Below, piece after piece: positions 48,150-62,156 of a stretch of DNA of 64,000 bases. The translations under genes were made by a program, and so were the position numbers. Position 1 is the stretch's first letter, and every line of letters starts with the position of its first letter. Origin of the DNA: Punica granatum (taxonomy: Eukaryota > Streptophyta > Magnoliopsida > Myrtales > Lythraceae). Location: contig NC_045131.1 of assembly GCF_007655135.1 (NCBI RefSeq), positions 29,558,001 through 29,622,000 on the forward strand, read 5' to 3'. The notes beneath the pieces are model-generated. The model saw nothing but the letters and a program-made list of their open reading frames with translations, was not told where the DNA came from and did not search any database.

Positions 48150-48460
48150 TTACTGCATTGGGTTCCGGCCCTACATCGGGCTTTGGCCCTGCATCGAGCT
48201 CCGACCCCGCATTTACTGCAGCGGGCTTCGGCCCTGCATCGGGTTCCGACCCCGCTTTTTGCTGCATCGGGCTTTTGGGCCCGCTTTTGGGTTTTGGCCC
48301 CGTATCGGGCTTCGACCCCACTTTTGGGCTTCGGCCCCTCATCGGGCTTCGGCCCTATATCGGGTCTCGGTCTTGCATTTACTGCTTTCGGGCCCCGGCC
48401 CAGCATTTACTGCTTTTGGGTTCCGGCCCAGCACTTATTACATTTAGGTTTTGACACCTC
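48150..48460 (+). repeat. Minisatellite of UUCG-type hairpin units
   Basis: About 13 units of the type GGGCTTCGGCCC separated by short spacers such as TGCATC and GCATTTACTGC. Three units are exact GGGC-TTCG-GCCC hairpins; others are variants (GGGTTCCGGCCC, GGGCTTTGGCCC, GGGCCCCGGCCC) that still pair. The unit spacing varies around 18-35 bases. It lies just after ORF1. Confidence 0.88.
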
Positions 48461-51419
48461 GCATCTACTGCTTTAAGGCTCATCTGAAATCCAAATCGAC
48501 TTGGATTCAAATTCACCCAAGCGATACTTCGAGGAGCAAGTCTAATCCTTTCGCTGCAAAGACCGGAAGTGACAGCTCCACAAGCAGAGCATGACCCAAC
48601 TCCCGATCGTAGGAGATACCAGCACGATCATGCCTTTGATCAAAGAATGGATCTCATTCACCTCTGTTGTGGTCGCCGATTGAATACGGGGGCAACATCC
48701 GCAGTCTTCTTTAAACTCTCTTCTACTTTAAGTTAAATACATTCCCACAAATGGGCTCTCGACATGAACAAATCCCTCAATGGAGCATTAAGACAGTTTT
48801 TGCGACGCCCTATTAGTGTTGTTGGGCCTGTTCGACTCGCCTGTCCTCATGGGACTCGACTCCTCGAGCCTTCCCTAGGACGACTGCGCATGCTTACTCG
48901 CAACTAGGGAAAATATGCTCATGTGACTTTAGTCACGGTCTAATCACTCCAGAGTAGTGATGACTAGATTCCCAGAAACAAATGTCACCTACACGTGGCA
49001 CCCCATGGGTCGCGCGCGGGACAAAAAGGGATTTTCCTATGGGACCACCTCATATTTCTTACCACATATTCCCCGCATAATCGCCTAATGCATTGTCTTC
49101 TTTGTCATCCTTCACAGGGGCACATTGACCACAGGCGAAGAGTGATGCACGAGTTCACGCTTCCTTGAGAACTTGTCTCGGACCCTTTCCTTATACTTTG
49201 ACGAGGGAGGTGTCCGACGATGAGGTACTCCCCTATAAAGTCGAAAACAAGGACAATCGAGCGAATCACTTAGCATTGATGCAACCGTCTTCTTCGAATA
49301 TCCAGTGGCTTCAACAGCATACACCCTCCAAGAGGCACACACTGTAAAGAACAACAAGAGATGATCGGAGACATCACACTAGGCGCCTACCATGGGCCAC
49401 TTCAACAAATGAAGATTGGGGCATCCCCGTTCAACATTCGCGCCGAGACAACCTCGGTTCCCTATTCCACATGGGGCAATTTGACATTTTCTTTTCCTAG
49501 ACAACAGGGGCAATTCACATGTAATGCTTGCAAGGGCAAATGACACGGAGTTCGACTTCCGAATGCGCGATAGTCAAACTTCCAAGAAAGCCGGTCCTCA
49601 CAAAATAGGGCTAGTAACACACAACAAGTCTCCACGAGGCGAAGCACACCAAAGCGGCCTCGGCAGTGCAAAATCCTAGAGTTTCAAACAAAGACATGGG
49701 GCACAAAACAAACCCAACTACAAGAGAAAAACAGAGCGGAAAGAAGCGGAAAAATCCGCCAATGAAGAGAGAGAGAAAAGACGCGGGAAAAACCCGCCAA
49801 TGAACAAAACAAGGCACCCCCGAGATTTAAAACTCTGGCAACGCCAATTTGAAGAAGAAATCAACAAACCCCGAAAAAAGGGGAGCAGCAGATGCAACTC
49901 CTTGATGGAGACAAAACGCAACGCACTCAGAGGTCGAATCCTTCGAACCCTTCGCCCTTGCAAACTCACGAGACAAAAGAATCGAGCCCGCTAGGTCGAA
50001 AACCCCTCGGGGCAACCTAGGCAAAAGTTAGGGCAAGAGAGAGGCACGACTGAAAATCCCGAGGCGGGCAGTCGTGGCAAAAGGAGAGCTCTTCCCCTTT
50101 AGGTTGAGAGGTGCGGCCCCGAGGTGGGTGACCGTAGCAAAAGGAGAGTAAAACGAGGGATAAAATTGACCCCCTAGTCTCTCATACATCGTGCGGACTA
50201 GGGATCCTCAACGGAAGTGGCCAGATTATCTACTCCAACATGATCCTCGATCAGCCCTCCAACACAGCTCAACCGTCCAGCGTGGATTCCTCCTCAAGCA
50301 CAGTGGGCAAACCGAGCATGCTATCCAAGCAGTTTGATACAGCCTACACAATAGAAGAATATAGGAAAAAGGGTACATCTCGCTACAGGCGTGAACTCGT
50401 GTATCCTTTTAGCCTGGGGCAACGCGTTCCCCTCAAGCTTTCTCTTTTCTGTTTGTCTTTGCATAACTCTAGAATGGGTCACAGCCACCTTTCAACAGGC
50501 TACCACAAAACCGAAATCCCAGACATTCTTTTCTGAGGTCTAGTCATAGCATTCTGGAAATGGTCAGACCGAGTCTGATCAAATCTAGGCAAAAATCCCC
50601 ACGCTGGTCACAAGTGCAGCTACCCTACGGTACCTTGACGAGAAGGGTCCTGAGCCGACGGGCGCGTCGAATAATCGACAGAGCCGCTAGGGTATCATTA
50701 AGAATGTCTCAATATGCTCGTACATGGCCAACAAGAGCCTTGGAGGCCTCGCATTGAGGCCTTCGAAAGTGGGATCTCATTCGCATCGCCAAAGCAAGAA
50801 CTCTCTACGGGTTGCCCAGGCGACCCGAAACTGAAGAACATGCGTCGCGAACACATCCTTTTACCTGTACTTATACATTGTTAGTAACCCCATGACTTAC
50901 TGATAATGCCAGGATCACAGGTACAGCAAACGTAAGAACTACGGCAGACTTTGATCCCCGGTCCAAGAGGGTACATAGGCGCTCTCAGAGCTCGAGTCCC
51001 GCATCGCAAGACGCCGGTTCATAGCAAATGAACAACCGCCCAACCGGTGAACGAGCAACCGCCCCAGGCGGGCAACGAGCAACCGCCTCGTAAGCAAAAG
51101 TCACAATGGCGAGACCGGGGCATTCCCAGCAAGCAATCACTTCAGCGGCGAGACCAGCTGCCAGCAAGAGTAACAAACAATCAATCCAACAGCAGGGTCG
51201 GCTTCTGACAATTCAGACGCACAACTGCCCGAGGGGCAAAGCGGGCCTCCAGCAAAGCACAACCACCCCGGCGGCAATACAAGCCACGTCTACCACTACA
51301 CCATTCCAACAAAGCCACGACCCAATGCCAAGCGCCCCTTTTCGGCGCCCGCGCCATTCCCTAACACTAGTCGTTGCTTCTACATTTCCTGCATTTTCGC
51401 ATCATGCCCATCTTTACTG

Positions 51420-52195
51420 CCTTCCGGACTTCGCGTCCGCATCTTTACTGCATTTTGGACTTTGTGTCCACATTCATTGCATTTCGGACTTCGTGTCCCC
51501 ATCTACTGCATTTCGGACTTCGTGTCCGCATTCACTGTTCTTAGGACTTCGTGTCCATCTTTACCGCTTTTCGGACTTCGCGTCCAGAACTTCGTGTCCA
51601 TCTTTATCGCTTTTCGGACTTCGCGTCCAGGACTTCGTGTCCATCTTTACCGCTTTTCGGACTTCGCGTCCAGGATTTCGTGTCCATCTTTACCTCTTTT
51701 CGGACTTCGTGTCCATCTTTATCGCTTTTCGGACTTCGTGTCCATCTTTATCGCTTTTCGGACTTCGCGTCCAGGACTTCGTGTCCACATTTATTGTTTT
51801 TCGGACTTCGTGTCCATCTTTACCGCTTTTCGGACTTCGCGTCCAGGACTTCGTGTCCATCTTTACCGCTTTTAAGACTTCGCGTCCATCTTTACCGCTT
51901 TTCGGCCTTCGCGTCCCGGACTTCGTGTCCATCTTTACCGTTTTTCGGACTTCGTGTCCACATTCATTGCATTCCGGACTTCGTGTCCGAGTCTACTGCA
52001 TTCCGGACTTCGTGTCCTCATTTACTGCTTTCCAAACTTCATGTCCGCATTCACAGCATTTTGGACTTCGCGTCCGTATCTATTGCATTTTGGACTTCGT
52101 GCCCACATTCATTGCGTTTCGTATTTCGTGTCCGCATTTACTACTTTTTAGATTTCGTGTCCTCACTTAATGTCTTTCAAGTATGCGTCCACATT
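51420..52195 (+). repeat. 29-bp minisatellite with GGAC/GTCC cores
   Basis: About 30 copies of GGACTTCGTGTCC or GGACTTCGCGTCC, mostly at a strict 29-base period with the spacer ATCTTTACCGCTTTTC; some units carry an extra 14-16-base core (CAGGACTTCGTGT). The core pairs GGAC with GTCC. The edges are more diverged than the middle, as expected of an array kept similar by unequal exchange. Because 29 is not a multiple of 3 and the unit lacks stops, all three plus frames stay open. Confidence 0.93.
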
Positions 52196-52333
52196 TACTA
52201 ATTTATGGTTTTTACTATTTTTGTAACAGGCCTACATATTAGCAAAAACGAGGAGAATCGCCAAACGGTCGCCAGGACCAAACGAGGTGCTACTTATAGT
52301 CTTTGGCTGCATCCTCTATCCGAGCACGCAACC

Positions 52334-52342
52334 AAAGAGGGG
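52334..52342 (+). other. Candidate polypurine tract before 3' LTR remnant
   Basis: AAAGAGGGG lies a few bases before TGTGGCCGGCC, where the 3' LTR remnant begins. A purine tract at this place would prime plus-strand DNA synthesis. It supports the reading that the remnant is the element's own 3' LTR, with its first about 197 bases lost. Confidence 0.5.
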
Positions 52343-52348
52343 CAATGT

Positions 52349-53081
52349 GGCCGGCCGCCCAGAATAGGAAATCGCGGATTTCCGCGATTTCCTCCCCAAA
52401 TTGGTCGAAATCTCAACCAAAAATTGCAATTAAAGGGGGGAAAATCGAATTCGGCAGGGACAGAACGAACCCAGTGAAAGAAATCGCGAAAGTCCTCTCG
52501 GATTGGGAGAATTTTGCAAATCGGAGCTCGATTGGAACCGTGCCGGAAAACCGTGAAATCTCCGCAATCCCGACCGTTCCAGCCACCGGTGAAGCCCAGA
52601 TCGGAACCGGCGTCCCTCAGGCGGCGCTCAGAACACTCACCCGCTCCCCTTCGCGCCGTCGTTGCGTCGCCCAACGGCCGGAACCGCCGCTCTCAGCCTC
52701 TCGGCGCCGCCCGCTTTACCGTCCGACGAATCCGCCGTTAACGGGCTTCGGCCCATTGCGTTTCCATCACAGGTCCAGCCCAGCCAGCCCAGCCCGTCAG
52801 CCGCGGCCCATTCCCCTTTCTTTGCAGGCTCGGCCCATTCAGGCCCAACGCTTTCCAGTCCAAGCCAGCTTCTCTTCCGGGCGGTTTCTCCTTCGGGCCG
52901 ACGCTCCAATCCGATCCGATCCGACCCGATTGTCCGGCGATTTTTTTTTAATTTTTTTTATTTACAAAGAAGCCCCTCAACTTTCCGGATTAGGTAAATC
53001 CTCGACTTAGTGGCATGATTAGGACTCATTTCTTGAATATTATTGCTTGCTTGATGGATATAATGTGAATTGAGTGTTTTT
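52349..53081 (+). repeat. 3' LTR remnant (middle part only)
   Basis: A direct-repeat copy of 42345-43080, nearly identical (about 17 substitutions and a few one-base indels by eye). It lacks the first about 197 bases and the last about 2.3 kb of the LTR. The low divergence suggests recent insertion if the two LTRs were identical at that time. Confidence 0.9.
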
Positions 53082-53528
53082 GAATATTAGGACTTAGTTC
53101 TAGCTGCCTGCGGCAATTATGCTGATTTATATCCAGTATCTTATTCCAAGAGATCAAGCACCGCATCATTAACACCGTCTCATTTCATTTGACACCTCAC
53201 ATTTTATGTTTTCCTGGTAAAAAAAGGTTCCAATAATCCGAATTATTATGCTTGTGACTCTGGACCATTCATCAGCCAAAACTCCTTCAGAGCTTCTTCT
53301 ACTCCTTTCAAGAAGGAAATTCCCGGTAAAATTTATGGTCCTGATTTTTTAAGATATATATATATATATATATACATACATATACATATAGAGTTATATA
53401 TATATATATATGAATTACAGGCTTGAAAAGTCATACAAACTCATAGTGTGAGAAGAGGTCTGAATGCAAAGCATACAATAGCAACTAACAAAACAACTCG
53501 CAGAAAAAGGGGAAGGTGGGAATAATAC
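53082..53528. other. Junction region with TA microsatellites
   Basis: TA/CA-rich simple repeats at 53355-53412. The minus strand may hold intron sequence of the truncated gene at 53529-53991. No exon is recognised here. Confidence 0.5.
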
Positions 53529-53991
53529 CTGTACGAAGGTTCTCTATGTCTGGGATTATACCCTCCAGGAAGCATAGATCTGCTGGAATCTTCGGTAGTT
53601 TGATTCTTGTTGTTATCGTGGGCCCCCACCCTTACCATTTTTTCCTTAACATCCTGGAGTAAAAACTCATCCCCATCTTTTGCGGCATCATCATCAATGC
53701 TAGAGGCAGGAGCGTCATCCAAGACCTCATCCTCTGAAGAACTGCTCTCCCCTTCAGCATCATGGGATTTCAGGCCTCTCACCAGCAAAAAAAAAAACGC
53801 AGCAGAACACCCCTTCGAATAAGATAAACCAACAATGAGGATTATCACGGCCGACCAAAACAACACAGCAGAACACCATCTGCAGCAACAAACCAAAACC
53901 AAAACAATCGGATTTCAACTGAGCAAAAGCAAAACAAAACCGCCCACCATTAATCACCATTAATCGGGATTTCAACTGACCTGCTCCCCAT
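53529..53991 (-). pseudogene. 5' part of an unidentified gene, truncated
   Basis: Candidate exon 1 is 53991-53981 (ATG GGG AGC AG, then a GTCAGT donor). Exon 2 is 53777-53529, with a T-rich tract and AG acceptor before it and AG|GTATTA after it. Joined, the frame starts MGSRGLKSHDAEGESSSSED and runs on acidic and Ser-rich to MLPGGYNPRHREPSYR. The coding bias, the splice signals and an upstream AAACCCTAA-type leader (near 54235) suggest a real gene. No further exon follows; within 500 bases comes the LTR remnant. I do not recognise the family. A full open frame through the introns (53902-53441) also exists and is less likely. Confidence 0.42.
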
Positions 53992-54394
53992 CTGCAACAA
54001 TCGGGCTTCTCACAGGAAAACAACACAGCAGAACACTCGCAACGGACAACGCTGCCAAGTTCCAACAACCGCAGCGGATGCCCACGGGCGACCAACAATC
54101 GGGCTTCTCACCGGAAAACAACCACCGGCAACCACGATTTTAACTTCGGATCACGGACGACACACTGAATTGCAGAAATATTGACGTGGCTGGGGGAATT
54201 TGACGACTGAATCGGAACAAGGCATCTCAATTAGGGTTTGCTCGATTTGGGGCAATTTGGGGCAAACGGTGATTTTCACGGCATGTAGAGGCGTTTCCGT
54301 CAGGGACCTGCCTTTTTTCGAACGGAAGGACCAATTGGTTCAAACGTTTGCAACGACCGGACCAATTAGTACATAGAAAATCTTTCAGGGATGA
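53992..54394. other. Presumed leader and promoter of the truncated gene
   Basis: GC-richer sequence with two partial duplications of a GTTGTTTTCC-GTGAGAAGCCCGATTGTTG segment (minus strand, near 54000-54030 and 54090-54125). No coding is supported; the minus open frame at 54098-53760 reads through these repeats. Confidence 0.4.
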
Positions 54395-54535
54395 ACTTGC
54401 CTTGAGTTGCTACTCTTTATTTCTCATAAAATTTCTCTCATCTTTATGCATTCATCCATTCTTCTCATACATTTTTTCTCTTAACTAATAATGTTTAATT
54501 TTTAAGCACTTAATTTATCAAATACCACCTAAGTT
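54395..54535 (-). repeat. MITE-like repeat, family C, copy 2
   Basis: The reverse complement matches the first half of 12790-13135, ending ACTTAGGTGGTATTTGATAA at its outer edge. The other half is missing. Confidence 0.5.
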
Positions 54536-56488
54536 TTTCCATACCTCACGGGCATACATGCAATCATAGGACATAATAATATCTCCATTTTCCCAACCAA
54601 TATTCCAGATATATGGAATTTGAATCAAGTTTAATTTGGGTCCTTTGTCTTTCTTCAGTTCTTTAATTTTATCATAAGTTTTTTATTTTATTAACCAAGA
54701 CCATACAAATTAATTATTTATGATTTTTCAGTCTCTTGTATATATACATCCACTTTTTTATTTTGTGGGATATATACATCCATTTTGATCAACCGATTTT
54801 ATGAGATGTATCTGAGTCTAACGCTGGTAGATCTTTATAGTTATCATAATTGATATCTGATAGTACTCCTAGTCCCACAACACAAACAATTATAAGAAAT
54901 TCAAATTTCGCCATTTTTTCTTTTCTATGCATTTATAAAAGGTAACATTTGAGAATGAGGAAGGAACGTGAAAAATGTGATCGCATTAATTTCTCGTCGT
55001 TATTTCAGAAAGCTTCACTTTCGGCCCCACTTGTTTAAAATAGTGAGAATTGATCACTAACACTAATTGATTTGTGCTGGGGAGCTATCTTTCCTAAGAA
55101 CTACGATAACTCCACGCGTAAAGTGTTCCTCCGATGAACTGGGGCTTTCACGTCTCGAGTTAGCATTCCTTTCCTTTGAGGTTGAAATTATTATATCCTT
55201 TAGATGGAATTCAAAAGTCTAGTGGATAATCCTTGTCATATGTTTCATGCACGGTCTCGCTTCGCTTCCCGCCCTGCAAGCAAAGCCAGCCATTAGGAGG
55301 GCTCTACTAGAAGAATTGTGACAAAACAAGGCCTATTGATATATACAAGAGTACTAGCACTTGTATGCGTTGAGGTATGCTAGTTGTTCTAGTCGCAACA
55401 CCGTCTATACTGTCTTCCCTACAATCGAAAGAATAATATTCGCACTCGAAACTCTCTCATCGAGATATTACATATTCATGGATTTATAATCTTATAAGTA
55501 CTATCGTGCTCAGAAATTTACCAATATGCACTGAAACTTCATCAAAAAAAGAAAAAAGAAAAAGAGAAAGAACTCAAAAGTTAGAAAATTTATTATGCTA
55601 GGATAAAAAATGCAGTTGTATTGAGTATAAGAATCTACGTCTATAAATTTCTTTCTGATTTAGACATGACCCATGAGCTCATTTTCTTGTAATCACAGTA
55701 AAATTCAACATTTTGTTGGCTTATAGTTAACTTCCTTTTCCTTTTTGAGTTGGTTACAAAGAATTTCATGGACTTAATACGAAAAAAAAAAAGATAAATC
55801 TTAATTTGAAGTACAAAAACATTTAATTATCAATTGAGAGTATGAGATACTGCACTATACATTTTTTCATAATTGTCTCCTTTTGTTCGATTATAAATGG
55901 AAAATAAAAAAGGTACATGAAATTCTACTGACTAGATCAGAATTTCTAAATTTTAATTAAGGTGTTGCCATTGGATTTGACCTTTTCTTTTTTTTAGTAA
56001 ATCGGCGGATAGTCTCAGCGGTGAGATCCAGAGCTAACTCTATTTGAGCATTGGTTCGACGCCGAATACGAGGTGCTTTCGATGAGTATCGAACTTGTGT
56101 GCCACCTCAAATAAAATCGGTTTTTGCATGCCCTTCTCATTATAAGGTAATAATAGTACAGTGATCTCGACCAATCGAGCAAATTCTATCCTTCCTAACT
56201 CGGGACCCACCGCGCGAGCGAAAGAAGTGGACTTCGTGGGGAAGCCACTGTCCGTCTGTCTGTCGTCGTCTTCAACCTTGGGCCCTCTCTTTCCTAAATA
56301 CTGACGAAATGTGAGAACGCGTCTTTCCATTATCAGACACGGTCCGAGCCAATCTCCAGCGAAAAATTTCAACTTTTTTCCTCTCTGGGTTTTGGATAAA
56401 CCCTCGGAATCGGCTGAGGGGAAGTGAAATCTGAGCCCAAGATCGTAGGATTTCTTACTTTTTTAGCAGGCAGAATCTTGATCGGGAG
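54536..56488. other. Intergenic and promoter region of the CDPK gene
   Basis: 54536-56000 is AT-rich with nothing recognised. 56000-56070 (GTCTCAGCGGTGAGATCC then GGTTCGACGCC) is loosely SINE-like. 56200-56488 is GC-richer and holds the presumed leader of the kinase gene; no clear TATA box is seen. Confidence 0.5.
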
Positions 56489-59651
<3,163 letters not shown>

Positions 59652-59694
59652 ACCACGTCACGGTATATCCATCTCTTTTAATTGTCACCGATGG

Positions 59695-59700
59695 AATAAA
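59695..59700 (+). promoter_or_regulatory. Candidate polyadenylation signal of CDPK gene
   Basis: AATAAA 44 bases after the stop codon. It may be too near the stop to be the only signal; plant signals are loose, so the transcript end is uncertain. Confidence 0.35.
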
Positions 59701-60554
59701 CTTGCAGATATATCAGCAAATTGAGTGGGAGCATAGACATAGGGTGATGTATTGTCAGTTCAGACTGGTTGTTTCCTTCATCTGTGGCTACCGATCGGGA
59801 TTATTCGAGTATGTGGGTTTTTATGCATGTACATAGGTTTTGTATGTTACATGTATGATGAATCATGTTTTGTCAAATTGAATGCGATTCTTTCTTAAAT
59901 AACTCCACTTTTCTCAAGTTAAATTATATTGATGCTCTCACATCTTATCGTGTTATGAGATCTACTGCGATGCTTGATCGTTTTATCCAACGATCTGCAA
60001 GACTTTGGATTCCTACAACTTTCTTGTCATTTCTTCCAATGCCAACAGAACCCTATGATCATGTGAAGCTAGTTAATGTAGGAAACCTCAAAACTTTCAA
60101 CATCAACCAAAACACAGTTCTGAGAACGTGTAAGGAGAAGAATAACAGAGTCCCAAGAAAGCAGCATCTAAGGTTTATGCAGTACTTCCCACCTGAAACA
60201 CATAAGTTCCAAGAAACGATACCTTTCCTTTCACTAACAACTTTTCATGACTTAATGATCATATTCAACATGACTCGCCAATTACAAGATGTAGGTTCAT
60301 ACAGTAAGTGAGCTAGCTCCTCTCGAGATCTTGGGTTCGAGTCTTGTTAGCAATTCGTGGAAAGTAGTCCCCATGAATGTTTAGGCTTAGCCTAGATGGT
60401 CTGCTTGAACTGACTTGGAGAAAGATTAGACTATGTTTTAATTAGGAAAGGGTGACTGCTATGCCAAAGATAAAGAACCACGACTTACAGATCGGTAATC
60501 GGGATGAGCTCATGAGGCCAATGATTATAAAGAAAAGAGGAACCTGTGAAATAG
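59701..60554. other. CDPK 3' flank; possible SINE remnant at 60290-60430
   Basis: A 148-codon frame (59865-60311) starts soon after the kinase but has no family feature. Around 60300-60345, AGTAAGTGAGCTAGC is followed by GGGTTCGAGTCTT, similar to the A and B boxes of tRNA-derived SINEs; no clean ends were found. Confidence 0.4.
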
Positions 60555-60862
60555 GTTTGTTTGGATTGAGATTTGAGTTGAGTTGAGTTTTGATTTTAAT
60601 TAGTTTATAATGATTGTATTGTTGAATTATGAGAAAAAGTATGAAAAAATAATAAATAATTGAGAGAAAATAATGATTAAGTAATGATTGTGTTGCTGAA
60701 TTGTGAAAAAGTAATGAATAATTGAAAGAATTTAATATTAAAATTTGAATTGAATGATTAAAAATATTTAAAAAATAAAAAAAGTAATGATTGTAATGTT
60801 AAATTGAAGATAAGTGGAGTTAAGTTGAGTTGAGTTGAAAATTGTTGCGAATCCAAACACAC
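60555..60862 (+). repeat. MITE family B, copy 3
   Basis: From GTTTGTTTGGATTGAGATTT to GCGAATCCAAACAC, inverted ends. The inside has TGATTGTATTGTTGAATTATG, GAGAAAAAGTATGAAAAAAT and GAATTTAATATTAAAATTTG in the same order as 13475-13720 and, reversed, 31945-32230. Confidence 0.75.
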
Positions 60863-62156
60863 TCAATATTGTCATTGCTGTCTTGGTGTATAAACTAGTG
60901 AGAGAGGTTAAAGAAGATGAACAAGTTATGGTATCCAAGGCATTGTATAGCTTCATAAGTATATTTATATTCCTCTGACACACAAATAGCACAGCAGTAG
61001 AGACAACCATTTTAGTTGCCTGTCCACGTGAGGTTGTATTTTCTATACGTATATACCAACTAGTGATATTTTTATTGCTCCCGTTATTATTAATGTATAT
61101 GTGCACGTGTGCACACATTTTCATTGAAAACAACCTCGGAAATTGTTAAAAATTATTAAAAGAAAAGAAAAAAGAAAGAAGGAAAAGAAAGGAGTTCATT
61201 TAATTTCAAGTAAACGCATAAAAAGGCAAATTCACGTTACTTGTTGAACTTAAATGAGATTTTGAGGTGCAAAAGCTTATGATTGCACGTAATTTTACTG
61301 ACAATTTTCAACATTTTGAAAACTTACGCAGTTCCAAATTCACTATAAAAAGTTTCATTTTTTGAAGTTTTTATTGAAGGAGACAGAGGGAGTTCTTGTT
61401 CTGAAAATGGGTAGAATATAAAAATGAGAAGGCAAATTGCCTCGGATGCCTTGAGCTGAGAGCTGTACATCTCCTGTTTCTTACTAAACCAGCAAAGGTT
61501 TTATAGGTCCCGTTGTTTAATTATACATATATATTATACATATATAAATAAATATAATGGACAAAGATCTATCTAATGTACCAGTGCCCCACAAAATAGC
61601 TTGTCCGTCCACAGGTTGATCTTTCCGTGTTATTTTTACATTATGGTCTCTCAACATCTGAGAAAATGTAGTGGAAAGTTATTATTTTGTAGCATATCAT
61701 TATATTACTGATAAGCTAGATTTGAATAATATGGACATTTTATCGAGTGAACTAAAGGTTACTTCTAGATTTCGAGCACTTGAGCGTCGAAGCATGGAGG
61801 AATCTACATTTGGGGTGAACTATGACAAAATCACACTGTTTTCCTTCTTCCACCTTTGTTGAAGTTTCTTAGTGAGAGAAGTCCTTAAATAAGAATGAAG
61901 TTTCACATGGCATTAGAGCGAGTTTGAAAGAATCCAAGACCGATATCATAGAAGTAGAAACACTCAGAGCTGTCTTGGAGATTCTTTTTCTTGCCCACCA
62001 AAGAAGACTTTGTCTCACAGTTCATCAACCCTTTCTGTTCCTTTTGGCACAAAAATCATCAAGTTTTCAAAATTCTTTTCGTGTGCACGTAACATTTTGG
62101 ATCCATCATAATATTAGAGCATTAACGTCAGTGCTGAAGCTATTTGATTGCCAACA
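60863..62156. other. Intergenic and upstream region of the recombinase-like gene
   Basis: AT-rich. A TATACATATATAT stretch near 61520 is simple sequence. Short frames at 61671-61862 and 61924-62163 lack family features. The promoter of the next gene cannot be placed. Confidence 0.5.

Larger units (their letters stand above)
47442..52348 (+). mobile_element. Internal non-coding region of plus-strand element
   Basis: Between ORF1 and the 3' LTR remnant there is no gag, protease, RT or integrase. 48600-49560 is the counterpart of 960-1 in the minus-strand element. Two minisatellite arrays (48150-48460 and 51420-52190) lie within it. 50990-51110 has short CAACCGCC repeats. Tandem repeats between the genes and the 3' LTR are a known habit of Tat/Ogre elements. 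Open frames at 48031-48476 and 51106-52201 exist because the repeats lack stops. Confidence 0.7.

Noticed and set aside
48031..48476. Three overlapping plus frames with Gly-Phe-Gly-Pro repeats
   Set aside because: Translations of the hairpin minisatellite in three frames; conservation follows the stem and not one reading frame.
51106..52201. 354-, 216- and 137-codon plus frames
   Set aside because: Produced by the 29-bp repeat, which lacks stops in every frame; the peptides only repeat the unit.
59865..60311. 148-codon plus frame after the CDPK gene
   Set aside because: No family motif, in AT-rich 3' flank; probably chance.
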